A stretch of 64,000 nucleotides of DNA from Chloroflexota bacterium. Lineage in GTDB: Bacteria; Chloroflexota; Anaerolineae; Aggregatilineales; Phototrophicaceae. Positions within the stretch are counted from its first letter, which is position 1, and each line of letters opens with the position of its first letter. Position numbers and translations under genes: made by a program. The DNA lies in assembly GCA_026708115.1 (NCBI GenBank), contig JAPOVL010000046.1:366080-430079 (forward strand). The letters run 5' to 3'. The notes under the pieces were generated by a model. It was not told the origin of the DNA. It made no database searches and saw nothing but the letters and a program-made list of their open reading frames with translations. Positions 26,237 to 34,617 of the stretch are shown here, in pieces.

Positions 26237-26959
26237 CTAACGCGGGAAACCATCTCCCTCATAGGCGAAATACTGGACAAAGGCTTCGGCGTACTCAGCA
26301 TCTTCCATCATGTTCAGCAGCGAAGCCCGGAATCTGGCGCGATCGACGTAGCGCGGACCCATATAACCGACCTGGGTCGCGATCGCATCCATCGCCGCTT
26401 TTTTCTGCTCGATCACATCGGAGATATCGACATAGACATGCGGCTTGAAATTCTCCAGCGATGCCTGATCCGGCTCGAAAGAGTAGATATGCGGCACGGC
26501 AATGGCCTCGGATTCGGGCAATACACCAGGAACAGTAGCCGCCCGCACCGCCCAGCGTGTCAACTCGAAGACTGCCTCATGATCCGGATTCATGAAGTCG
26601 GTAGAAGAATGTGTCTGCACTATATCAGGACGAATATCGCGCATCAGCGCGGTCAAGGCGATGATTTCCTCGCGCGAATATCTTAGCGGGTGATCGCCCC
26701 AATCGAAGAAACTGATCTCCGCGCCCAGAACGTCCGCCGCCTTCAGCGCTTCTGCCTTGCGAATCGCTTTGACCTCCTCCTCGCTGATGCCAGGATTCTT
26801 GTTCCAGGTCCCGCCCGATTCACCGCGTTCGCCGAAGGTCAGGCAGGTGACGTGCACTCTCGATCCTCGTCCCACGTATTTGGCGATGACCCCACCACAG
26901 CGCCATACAAAGTCCGCGGCATGACCGCTAATCACTAGAATTGTAGGAGAATCTGTCAT
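26237..26959 (-). CDS. PIG-L family deacetylase-like protein
   Basis: A 240-residue LmbE/PIG-L-type protein. The usual zinc motif HPDD reads HAAD here (VISGHAADFVWRCGG near residue 12). The first Asp, which is the catalytic base in characterised deacetylases such as MshB, is Ala, while the zinc-binding His and second Asp remain. The downstream motif NPDHEAVFEL near 110 supplies a further histidine. The family removes N-acetyl groups from amino sugars or mycothiol precursors; this subfamily may do something else. GAGG lies five bases before the ATG at 26959. It follows the VOC gene with a 20-base gap. Confidence 0.85.
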   Translation of the reverse strand: MTDSPTILVISGHAADFVWRCGGVIAKYVGRGSRVHVTCLTFGERGESGGTWNKNPGISEEEVKAIRKAEALKAADVLGAEISFFDWGDHPLRYSREEIIALTALMRDIRPDIVQTHSSTDFMNPDHEAVFELTRWAVRAATVPGVLPESEAIAVPHIYSFEPDQASLENFKPHVYVDISDVIEQKKAAMDAIATQVGYMGPRYVDRARFRASLLNMMEDAEYAEAFVQYFAYEGDGFPR

Positions 26960-26979
26960 TGTAGCCTCGCGATCTATCA

Positions 26980-27369
26980 TTAATTGGCTTTGCTGGAATG
27001 GCTGCCGACCAGCTGCACTTTGCGGCCGTCGGGGTCGAAGAATGCCGCCAGCCACCGGCCGGTTTCTTCATAAAACATCGGCTCATATTCCACGGTGAGG
27101 CCCTTGGCCTTGAACGCCTCGAAGGCTTCATGGATGTCGTCGACGCGAAAGGCCAGATGACGCAGCCCCAGCGGATGAGTAGTGCCGTCCGCTTGACTGG
27201 CCGGATGCAATTCCAGGATGGGTTGGTTGTCCCCGGGATGCTGCAGCTCGAGCGCGGCGCCTTCATGCTCGGTCCGGCGGACGACTTCAAAGCCCAGCGC
27301 CTTGTAAAAGGTTTCGAATTCGTTAAGGTCGTTGACGACAAAGTCTACGTGATCAATGCCCAATATCAT
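26980..27369 (-). CDS. VOC (glyoxalase/dioxygenase) superfamily protein
   Basis: A 129-residue protein with two beta-alpha-beta-beta-beta units of the vicinal oxygen chelate fold. It starts MILGIDHVDFVVND, with the metal His at residue 7. A second ligand is in HLAFRVDD near 70, and the C-terminal block AAFFDPDGRKVQLVG is near 110. Such small proteins are lyases, isomerases or epimerases for metal-chelating substrates. It lies in the amino-acid-type operon after the ATPase gene (67-base gap) and before the PIG-L gene. The substrate is unknown. Confidence 0.85.
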   Translation of the reverse strand: MILGIDHVDFVVNDLNEFETFYKALGFEVVRRTEHEGAALELQHPGDNQPILELHPASQADGTTHPLGLRHLAFRVDDIHEAFEAFKAKGLTVEYEPMFYEETGRWLAAFFDPDGRKVQLVGSHSSKAN

Positions 27370-27435
27370 TTCACATTCCTTTCTTCCACCCTGATAGTCA
27401 TTTCAATGCGATACCAATCCAATTCATTTGGCGCC

Positions 27436-28203
27436 CTAGTGACTCAGGATTTGAGCAAGAAACTGTTTGCTGCGTTCTTCCTTGGGGAAGTTGAAAAGTT
27501 CGTCGGGTGTGCCACTCTCCACAACCAAGCCCTCGTCAAAGAAAAACAGCCGATCAGCGACTGCTCGCGCGAAGCCCATTTCGTGCGTGATCACAATCAT
27601 CGTCATGCCGGATTGCGCCAGCTCGATCATCACGTCCAGTACCTCCTTGATCATCTCCGGATCTAAAGCCGAAGTCGGTTCATCAAATAGCATCATCTTG
27701 GGCTGCATGGCTAGCGCACGGGCAATGGCGACACGCTGCTGTTGCCCGCCGGAAAGCTGCGCCGGGTATTTCTCCGCCTGCTCAGGAATGCCCACCCTTT
27801 CCAGCAGCTCCATCGCAACCTTTTCCGCTTTGCTTCGGTGCCACTTGCGATTGTACATTGGTGCGTAAGTGATGTTTTGCATCACAGTCAAATGCGGGAA
27901 GAGGTTGAACTGTTGGAAGACCATGCCGGTTTCCATGCGCACGCGCTCGATATTGCGCACGTCATGCGTGAGTTCAATGCCGTCCACGATGATCTGGCCA
28001 GATTGATGCGCTTCCAGTCGATTGATGGTGCGGATAAACGTCGATTTGCCCGAACCTGACGGCCCAAAGATGACGATGACCTCTTGGGGCATGACCTCCA
28101 TGGAGATGCCCTTGAGCGCATGATATTTGCCAAACCATTTCTGCACATCGCGGCAGATGATTATCGGGTCTTCTGTTCGCGCGGGAGCGCTATTGCGATT
28201 CAT
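27436..28203 (-). CDS. Polar amino acid ABC transporter ATP-binding protein (GlnQ/AapP type)
   Basis: A 255-residue ATPase with all motifs: Walker A GPSGSGKST near residue 50, the Q-loop in MVFQQFNLFPHLTVMQN near 95, signature LSGGQQQRVAIARAL near 150, Walker B MMLFDEPTSALDPEM near 172 and the switch histidine in VITHEMGFA near 210. It couples ATP hydrolysis to import through the two permeases encoded just upstream. Its start overlaps the end of the second permease gene by 14 bases, so the genes are translationally coupled. Confidence 0.95.
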   Translation of the reverse strand: MNRNSAPARTEDPIIICRDVQKWFGKYHALKGISMEVMPQEVIVIFGPSGSGKSTFIRTINRLEAHQSGQIIVDGIELTHDVRNIERVRMETGMVFQQFNLFPHLTVMQNITYAPMYNRKWHRSKAEKVAMELLERVGIPEQAEKYPAQLSGGQQQRVAIARALAMQPKMMLFDEPTSALDPEMIKEVLDVMIELAQSGMTMIVITHEMGFARAVADRLFFFDEGLVVESGTPDELFNFPKEERSKQFLAQILSH

Positions 28204-29473
28204 CGTAATTTCTGCCTACTCCCAGGTTTTTCTCGAGACGTTGACTGGCGAAAGCCATACTTGTCGCCAGAATCCAGTAAATGAGTCCTATGAACACGTA
28301 AACTTCTTGTGATCTGCCCAACCAATTGGGATTCGACAAGATCGCCTGGCCGATGCCCAGGAGGTCGAAGAGTCCAACCAGGGCGACCAGCGTCGTATCG
28401 AGCAGCAATCCGATAAACTGACTGACGATCACCGGTATCACGATGCGCAAGGCCTGCGGCAGGATGATGACGCGCATGGATTTGAGACCGCTGAATCCCA
28501 GGGCGTAAGCGGCATCGTATTGCCCCTTGGGAATGGCTTGCAGGCCGCCGCGCACGATCTCTGCCATATAGGCCGCAGTGAAGAGGGTGATGGCCATCAT
28601 GACCCGGACCACGCGGTCGATGGGTGGGAGGCTTTGCGGCATGAATAGCTGCAGCATGATATTGCCCATGAAAAGGATGCTGATCAAGGGCACCCCGCGC
28701 ACCACCTCGATATAGGTGATGCAAAGCGCGCTGATGGCCGGTTGCCGCGACCGCCGACCCAGCGCGAGAACAATCCCCAAGGGCAATGAAAAGATGATGC
28801 CGACGGTAGCCAGGAGCACAGACAGCAACAGCCCGCCCCAAAGATCGGATTTGACCAAAGGCATGATCCCGTCTTCGTCCGTAAATCCCTCCAACAGTAA
28901 GATGAAAACAGGAATGTAGAGAATACTCATGACCGCGGCGAGCTGACGACGGCGCTTGTCCCCCAGGATTGATGTCAACAGATATGCGGCGGCACTCGTC
29001 ACTTGAATGATGATCAAATTGATGCGCGCGTTCTCGCTTGCGAAAGGCAGCAGTGCCAGGATCAAGGGTATGGCGGCGATGGCGATGGTGGTACGATTCA
29101 GTTCCCGGTTCCAGGCGCGCAGGTTGATCCCGACAATGGCGCCAAGCAGGTAGAGTCCTAGCCAAATCCGCCAAACTTGGTCACTCGGATAAGCACCTTT
29201 CATCAAAATGTTTATGTTTTCGGTGATGACGTCCCATTGCGCCAGATTGAAAACCCAATCGAGCGCCAGCCGCAGGGCGAAGAACAAGAACAGCAGCGAA
29301 ATGATGGTGAGAACGGAATCGAAAAGACTGCTGAACAGATTCTCCTTGATCCAACGCAGGGCAGTATTGCCTTCCCTTGCCGGCGGCAGGACATTGGTTT
29401 GCGGATCAGTTACGGGTGCAACTGGCAATGCCATTCTCCGTCTTAGCGTTAAATTCGGACGCAAAAGCCTCAT
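28190..29473 (-). CDS. General L-amino acid ABC transporter permease (AapM type)
   Basis: A 427-residue permease of the amino-acid (HAAT) family with the long N-terminal membrane region seen in AapM/BztC proteins. The conserved permease core is near residues 225-420, with YIEVVRGVPLISILFM near 260 and the EAA-type block KGQYDAAYALGFSGLKSMR near 330. The ATG at 29473 shares a base with the TGA of the preceding permease, which implies coupling. A TTG one codon upstream is also possible. It forms the pore with the product of 29473-30658. Confidence 0.9.
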   Translation of the reverse strand: MRLLRPNLTLRRRMALPVAPVTDPQTNVLPPAREGNTALRWIKENLFSSLFDSVLTIISLLFLFFALRLALDWVFNLAQWDVITENINILMKGAYPSDQVWRIWLGLYLLGAIVGINLRAWNRELNRTTIAIAAIPLILALLPFASENARINLIIIQVTSAAAYLLTSILGDKRRRQLAAVMSILYIPVFILLLEGFTDEDGIMPLVKSDLWGGLLLSVLLATVGIIFSLPLGIVLALGRRSRQPAISALCITYIEVVRGVPLISILFMGNIMLQLFMPQSLPPIDRVVRVMMAITLFTAAYMAEIVRGGLQAIPKGQYDAAYALGFSGLKSMRVIILPQALRIVIPVIVSQFIGLLLDTTLVALVGLFDLLGIGQAILSNPNWLGRSQEVYVFIGLIYWILATSMAFASQRLEKNLGVGRNYDESQ

Positions 29474-30658
29474 CAATGCGAAAGCATAATTCTACGGTTG
29501 TACATGTTCAAAATGAGCGAGGCGATCAGGCTGATGGTCAGATACACGAGCAAAATGATCGTCAACGTTTCCACGGCGCGGCCGGTATTGTTCAATATCA
29601 GCCCACCTGTAATCGCGAAGAAATCGGTATAACCGATGGCCAGTCCCAACGAAGTATTCTTGGTAAAACCGATGGCGTAGCTGATGAGTGGCGGAACAAC
29701 AACGCGAATCGCTTGCGGCAGAATGATCAGCCGCATGATATTGAAAGAACTGAATCCCAGGGCGCGCGCTGCCTCGCGCTGGCCCCGGTCGACTGACAGA
29801 ATGCCGGCTCGCACCGCCTCGGCGATGTAGGCCGCCGCATAGATGACCAGGACGAATAGCAGTCCCCAGAATTCCAGGGAAAGCGTAGCGCCGCCGCGAA
29901 TATTGAAGCCCTTGAGCGCCGGCTTAGTGATCTCCAGCGGATCCGGCAGGATCACATACCCGAGCAAGGTCACAACCAGCAAAATAACTGCGAACCATAA
30001 GCTGACCAGCGGCATGCGCCCAGTGCGTTTTCCATGCTGGCGCAACCGGTAAGCCACGAACACTGCCAGCACAAATCCTGCCAGCAGAATCCACCTGTAG
30101 GTACTCCAGGATTCGGTCGGCGTGCCCCAGGGGAAGAACAAGCCTCGATTGGCGATATAAATGGGGAACACGGGATCGAAGAACACAATGGCTTCTTGTA
30201 CCCGTGGCAGCTTGAGGAAGACGGCGCGGTACCAGAAGATCAGAAGTAGCAAGGGCGGTATGTTGCGGAAGACGTTGATATAAGCCCAGGCGATTTTGCT
30301 GACCAGAAAGTTGGTCGACAAGCGCATCACGCCGATGAATGTGCCCAGCAGCGTTGCTAGCGCGATACCGGTGATCGACACTTTGAAGGTGTTCAGCAGG
30401 CCGACCAGCATGGCCCGGTGAATCGGATCGGTGCACGTGAATGCTATTGCGGACTCGCCCAGATTGAATCCCGCCGTATCATGCAGGAAATCATAGCTGA
30501 TCGGCACCTCTTTTTGCGTGCGCAGGGCCGTCACCATGTTGCTGTATAGAAAAAACCAGGACAACCGCGACCAGAGCCACCACGACGACCTGATTGATGA
30601 TCCGTAGAAAGCGCTCATCTCTGTAAAGCGGCGTACTCGTCTGTTCTGCGTAAGCCAT
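29473..30658 (-). pseudogene. General L-amino acid ABC transporter permease (AapQ type) with a homopolymer frameshift
   Basis: The main frame (to 29473) holds a complete AapQ/BztB-type permease core: VFRNIPPLLLLIFWYRAVF and QREAARALGFSSFNIMR are clear. Its true N-terminus is in another frame. From the ATG at 30658 the sequence reads MAYAEQTSTPLYRDERFL and continues through the first membrane segment to VLVF. It then meets a run of six T (A6 at 30550-30555 on the plus strand). Removing one T restores the frame into LYSNMVTAL. The reading is therefore interrupted by one extra base. It may be a real mutation, a sequence error or a slippage site. Confidence 0.8.
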
Positions 30659-30794
30659 GACCCATACCTGGCCAAGCCTGCGATGCTATAGGAATGTTAC
30701 CGGATGACAGAAGCGGCTCGACATCAACCATCGGGCCAGTCGCGCCTCAACATTTCCGGGCAACTGCTGCCAGAGTTTAGCTTCATTATCATTG

Positions 30795-30832
30795 AAAAAG
30801 ATAAAAGAGAGTGACGCGCTTGCGCCACTCTC
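30795..30832 (-). terminator. Rho-independent terminator or attenuator after the amino-acid-binding protein gene
   Basis: Reading leftward, ten bases past the binding-protein stop, GAGAGTGGCGC pairs with GCGTCACTCTC around a small loop (30807-30832) and is followed by TTTTATCTTTTT. It lies between the binding-protein gene and the permease genes, so some readthrough would give more binding protein than permease. Confidence 0.75.
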
Positions 30833-30841
30833 CACTCTGTT

Positions 30842-31873
30842 CTAACGGAAGGGGGGAGCGTAGATAAGTCCACCGTCCGTCCACAGGGCATTGGGACCGC
30901 GCGGCAGATTGAGCGGCGAACCGGCGCCCAGGTTGCGATCGAACATTTCGCCGTAGTTGCCGACCTGTTTGATCATCTGATAGACCCAGTCGCTTGGCAG
31001 GCCGAGCTTGCCGCCAAAATCGTCTTCCGTGCCCAGCATGCGACGGACGACCGGATCTTCGGAATCGAGGAAGTCATCGACATTCTCCGAGGTGATGCCG
31101 TATTCCTCGGCATTGATCAGCGCGAAGGTGACCCACTGGATGATATCCAACCATTGATCATCGCCATTGCGCACGACATGGGCCAACGGCTCCTTGGAAA
31201 TGGTAATGTCCAGCACCATATGTTCTTCCGGATTCGGGAAGGCTGTTGAAGCGTAAGACGCCAGATAGCTTCTATCCGTCGTTCTAACATCACAGCGGCC
31301 TTCCAGGTAGGTATTCCAGGCTTCTTCATCGTCCTCGATCGGCAAGGGCGTGTATTCCAGTCCGCGGGCGGCGAAAGCATCAGCGATATTCAATTCGCTG
31401 GTCGTGCCCGGGTCGGTGCAGATCGTGGCGCCATCCAATTCCTCAATAGTCGAGATACCCAAGGAGGTCGGTACCATCAGGCCTTGTCCATCATAGAAGT
31501 AAATGACGGCATATTGGGCGTTGTTGTCGGTATCGCGAGAAAGCGTCCAGGTGGTGGTCCGGTAGATGACATCACCTTCGCCCGTGGCCAGGAAAGTGAA
31601 GCGATCGGCAGAGCTGGCGGGAAGGATCTCGTGCGCATCGGCATCCCCGAAAATCGCGGCCGCCGTGGCTCGGCAGAAGTCAGTATCGAATCCGGAGAAA
31701 TTGCCTTCCTCGTCGAGGAAGCCGAAACCCGGATATCCGGAATGGCTGATACAAATGATGTGTCCGCGCTCTTGCACCAACGCCAATGTCGACGTATCTT
31801 GGGCATGAACCGACAATGTGAGCGCAAGTAAAACGAAGATACAAATACAGAGTGCACGGAATTTCTTGCTCAT
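30842..31873 (-). CDS. General L-amino acid-binding protein (AapJ type)
   Basis: A 343-residue periplasmic-type binding protein, family 3. I start at 31873, where GGAGG lies six bases upstream and a signal peptide follows (MSKKFRALCICIFVLLALTL, cleavage near SVHAQ-DT). An earlier in-frame ATG at 31918 would place a charged stretch before it. AapJ-type blocks are GYPGFGFLDEEGNFSGFDTDFCRA near residue 45 and GLPSDWVYQMIKQVGNYGEMFDRN near 305. It captures an amino acid or amino-acid-like compound for the Aap-type importer. Relatives have broad specificity for polar amino acids. Confidence 0.93.
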   Translation of the reverse strand: MSKKFRALCICIFVLLALTLSVHAQDTSTLALVQERGHIICISHSGYPGFGFLDEEGNFSGFDTDFCRATAAAIFGDADAHEILPASSADRFTFLATGEGDVIYRTTTWTLSRDTDNNAQYAVIYFYDGQGLMVPTSLGISTIEELDGATICTDPGTTSELNIADAFAARGLEYTPLPIEDDEEAWNTYLEGRCDVRTTDRSYLASYASTAFPNPEEHMVLDITISKEPLAHVVRNGDDQWLDIIQWVTFALINAEEYGITSENVDDFLDSEDPVVRRMLGTEDDFGGKLGLPSDWVYQMIKQVGNYGEMFDRNLGAGSPLNLPRGPNALWTDGGLIYAPPFR

Positions 31874-31990
31874 TTTCTTCCTCCAATCATCAGTTGGTTT
31901 TACATTTGCGATCTTCACTAAGCTCCTCCAAGGACTTTGTATGCGATCAACGACTGCGCGCCCGGCAAGGTCGTGGGCCGGGGAGTTGAT

Positions 31991-32902
31991 TCAAGCGAGT
32001 ACCGCTTCCGGATAGACTGGCGCCAGCGCTCGCAGCAGCACGTCGTATTCTTCATCCGTGAAGGGTTCAACCGGCGAGCGACATTCGCCAAAATCAAGCC
32101 CGCGAGCGCGCAGTGTGGCTTTGTTCACGGCGACCCAATGTGGCTTGGATTCGGCGAAATTGTAGTAGTAGACGTAGGGCGCCATGCGCTTCCAGATTTG
32201 CGTGCCTAGCTCGAAATCCCGATTGTCATGGATAGCTTCATACAGTTGCACGATCAGATCCGGAATGACGCCCGGGATCGCCGCCAACCAACCATCCGCG
32301 CCCGCCATCAGCGCTTCCCAGCCGGCGAAGTCGTGACCGTACAAGACGCTTAATCTGTCGCCACAGAGGTATTTCAGATAGGTCACGCGCGATGGATCGC
32401 CGTGGGCGGCCTTAATGCCGTTGACCACACCATCATCTACCAGTTCTTTGACCTGTTCATTTGTCAATTCATAGCCGGCTGCATAGGGATTGTTGTAGAG
32501 GATGAATGGCTGGCCGATGCCATCCGCGATTTTGCGCAGGTGCGTCATGGCGGATGAAACGGGCAACTCGGCTTGTGATAGCGGCAAGAGCACCAAGTGC
32601 CCTGCGGCGCCAACATCCATAGCCGCTTTACAGAGATCAATCTGCATTTGCGTTCCATAGTGCGTGGCGCCGGCATATACCGGCACGCGGCCGGCGGCTT
32701 GATCGACCGTCGCTTTGATGACTTGCATCCGCTCTTCTTCAGTAATTGACATTGGTTCGGCAGTACTTCCGTTTGGCACCAGACCATGCACGCCCTCTTG
32801 AATCAACCATTCCGCGTAGGCCTTGGTCTTTTCTATGTCCAGGCTGCCATCGCTGTTGAACGCGGTAATTGTCGCGGGAATGACTCCCTTCGGTTTTTGC
32901 AT
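31991..32902 (-). CDS. Dihydrodipicolinate synthase (DapA) family lyase, copy 1
   Basis: A 303-residue TIM-barrel Schiff-base lyase. The catalytic lysine is in NGIKAAHGDPSRV near 163 and the tyrosine in FILYNNPYAAG near 138. The N-terminus GVIPATITAFNSDGSLD is typical of the family. DapA-family catabolic members cleave or form 2-oxo acids (N-acetylneuraminate lyase, KDG aldolase, hydroxy-oxoglutarate aldolase). Being one of two in a catabolic operon, this is not the lysine-biosynthesis enzyme. AAAGGA lies nine bases before the ATG. It precedes the binding-protein gene. Confidence 0.9.
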   Translation of the reverse strand: MQKPKGVIPATITAFNSDGSLDIEKTKAYAEWLIQEGVHGLVPNGSTAEPMSITEEERMQVIKATVDQAAGRVPVYAGATHYGTQMQIDLCKAAMDVGAAGHLVLLPLSQAELPVSSAMTHLRKIADGIGQPFILYNNPYAAGYELTNEQVKELVDDGVVNGIKAAHGDPSRVTYLKYLCGDRLSVLYGHDFAGWEALMAGADGWLAAIPGVIPDLIVQLYEAIHDNRDFELGTQIWKRMAPYVYYYNFAESKPHWVAVNKATLRARGLDFGECRSPVEPFTDEEYDVLLRALAPVYPEAVLA

Positions 32903-32985
32903 TGCATTCGGTCCTTTGTAAATTTTCGTAAATCAATTCTCGTGCGATATGGACTCCGTGAAGTATTGTCTTGGCTGTTCTCCTT

Positions 32986-33918
32986 TCACACGGGCTCCGC
33001 ACTTATGTCCGGATAAACTTGCGTCAAGTACGAATGCAGCAGATCCCGCTCGCTCATCGACATGCTGTAAGTTGGTCGTCGCGGCAAGCCGATGTCCATA
33101 CCCATCATGCGCAGCGCTTCCTTGAAAACCTGTAACCAGTGCGGCGCCGGATTATCGCCCGGTCGCTCATACATGAAGTAGTAAGCGATCGGCGCCATCT
33201 TCCGCCATACATCTTGCGCGCGCCGCAGGTCTTTCTCCGCGGAAACAGCCTCAAAGAGTTCGACCGACAGTTTCGGGATGATATTGGGAATACCGGACAG
33301 CCAGCCGCCAGCGCCCGCTACAAACGCCTCCAGCGGCGCATAGTCATGCCCGTACAAGACGGACAGCGAATCACCGCACAGATACTTGAGATAGTTCACG
33401 CGCATGGGATCGCCGTGGGCGGACTTCACGTGATGAACGACACCCTCTTCAACCAGGGACTTTATCTGTACGGGGGACAATTCGTATCCGGCAAACCAGG
33501 GATTGTTGTATACCATGATCGGCTGGCCGATTGCCGCTGATATGTCCCGCAGATAATCGATAGCGTCGTTGATGGTCGGCTGATAATAGAACGGCAGCAA
33601 AACCATTAGACCATCCGCGCCAGCATCAATGGCCGCTTTGCTCAGGGCGATGGCTTGCTGGGTGGCATAGTGAATAATGCCGGCAAAGACCGGTACACGC
33701 CCGGCAGCCTGTTCGACAACAGCTTTGATCACTTGGGCGCGCTCCACGTCGGTCATAGCGGCGCCTTCCCCAGTGCTGCCACAAAGCGCCAAGCCATGCA
33801 CACCTCGTTCGATCAGCCACTCGGCAAAGGCCTTGGTGCCCCCGATATCGAGGGTCTCGTCCCTGTTGAAGGCGGTCAGCATCGCGGGGATGACACCGCG
33901 GGGAACCAATGCACTCAT
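32986..33918 (-). CDS. Dihydrodipicolinate synthase (DapA) family lyase, copy 2
   Basis: A 310-residue paralogue of the next gene, with the same start motif (GVIPAMLTAFNRDETLD). The Tyr of IMVYNNPWFAG near 137 is retained. At the Schiff-base position the motif is VVHHVKSAHGDPMRV near 163, keeping the lysine. The two copies share layout but differ enough for separate substrates or steps. It is the second gene of the leftward operon after the cupin gene. The reaction is probably a retro-aldol or dehydration on a 2-oxo acid and cannot be specified. Confidence 0.9.
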   Translation of the reverse strand: MSALVPRGVIPAMLTAFNRDETLDIGGTKAFAEWLIERGVHGLALCGSTGEGAAMTDVERAQVIKAVVEQAAGRVPVFAGIIHYATQQAIALSKAAIDAGADGLMVLLPFYYQPTINDAIDYLRDISAAIGQPIMVYNNPWFAGYELSPVQIKSLVEEGVVHHVKSAHGDPMRVNYLKYLCGDSLSVLYGHDYAPLEAFVAGAGGWLSGIPNIIPKLSVELFEAVSAEKDLRRAQDVWRKMAPIAYYFMYERPGDNPAPHWLQVFKEALRMMGMDIGLPRRPTYSMSMSERDLLHSYLTQVYPDISAEPV

Positions 33919-33933
33919 CTTACGAACTTCAAT

Positions 33934-34242
33934 CTAGCCAATTGCCGGCAAGTTACTAGCGTCTTCACCTAAAACATAGTGCTTGCGAACAGACTCCAGA
34001 ATCGTCCACGTGCAGGATAGCCCCTCTTCAAATGTGACCAGGTCGCCTGCGCCAAAGCTGACGGGCTCCCCGCCATCCGGCGTCACTTGCACTTTGCCCT
34101 GCAGCAAATAGCAAACTTCTTTTTCGTCATAAAGCCAATGATATTCAGATGCTTCTTTCTCCCATATGGTCCAGGACGATACGCCCAGCTGGGAAAGCTG
34201 TTCATCTGAAGGATTATGAAGGACTGTAATCTGATCGCTCAT
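33934..34242 (-). CDS. Small cupin-domain protein
   Basis: A 102-residue single cupin fold. The strand pattern ICYLLQGKVQVTPDG-type sequence (here KEVCYLLQGKVQVTPDG) is near 40-56, followed by FGAGDLVTFEEGLSCTW near 65-82, as in the EutQ/DUF861-like group. The usual second-motif histidine is not evident. Such proteins often act as small sugar or ureido-acid lyases or as ligand sensors. It is the first gene of the GntR-linked operon, about 50 bases downstream of the promoter at 34299-34326. Confidence 0.8.
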   Translation of the reverse strand: MSDQITVLHNPSDEQLSQLGVSSWTIWEKEASEYHWLYDEKEVCYLLQGKVQVTPDGGEPVSFGAGDLVTFEEGLSCTWTILESVRKHYVLGEDASNLPAIG

Positions 34243-34295
34243 CGGTCAACTCGATTTCTATCTAATATGTAACATATTACATGCAATATATTATA

Positions 34296-34326
34296 ATGAT
34301 CATAGTGGTCATTTTGGGAATGTCAA
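34296..34326 (-). promoter_or_regulatory. Promoter with overlapping operator for the cupin/DapA/amino-acid operon
   Basis: Leftward, TTGACA (34326-34321), a 16-base spacer and TATGAT (34304-34299) form a strong sigma-70-type promoter. An inverted repeat, ATGATCA TAG TGGTCAT at 34296-34312 with one mismatch, covers the -10 box and is a likely binding site for the divergent GntR protein. A second palindrome, ATATGTAACATAT, lies at 34265-34277. The rest of 34243-34617 has no gene. Confidence 0.6.
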
Positions 34327-34617
34327 GCAATTGCTTTTGACCGAGATGTCTCGCGCATTAGACGGATTACGTAAACCGCGTCGTTCAAGCGACGAGACCG
34401 CCTGCGATTTTGCGTGAGCGGGGCAGGCATTTTCGCTGTCGCCGAGCGGCTCGTTGCGCTTGCATGACTGTCGATACCTAGTCGACAAGAGTTGTACTGT
34501 GCGCATCAAGTGTGTGCGCAACCAAAGCGGCTGGCCAGCTCGGGGCTCTCGCAGAGGGCAGCTTCCGCTTGCTGATTGATCGGCAAAAGGTCACAATTGC
34601 TGCTGGAGGTTATGGCA

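Noticed and set aside
28200..29174. A 324-codon leftward frame within the AapM-type permease
   Set aside because: Its translation is polar and rich in Arg and His, a shadow of the membrane protein in the adjacent frame.
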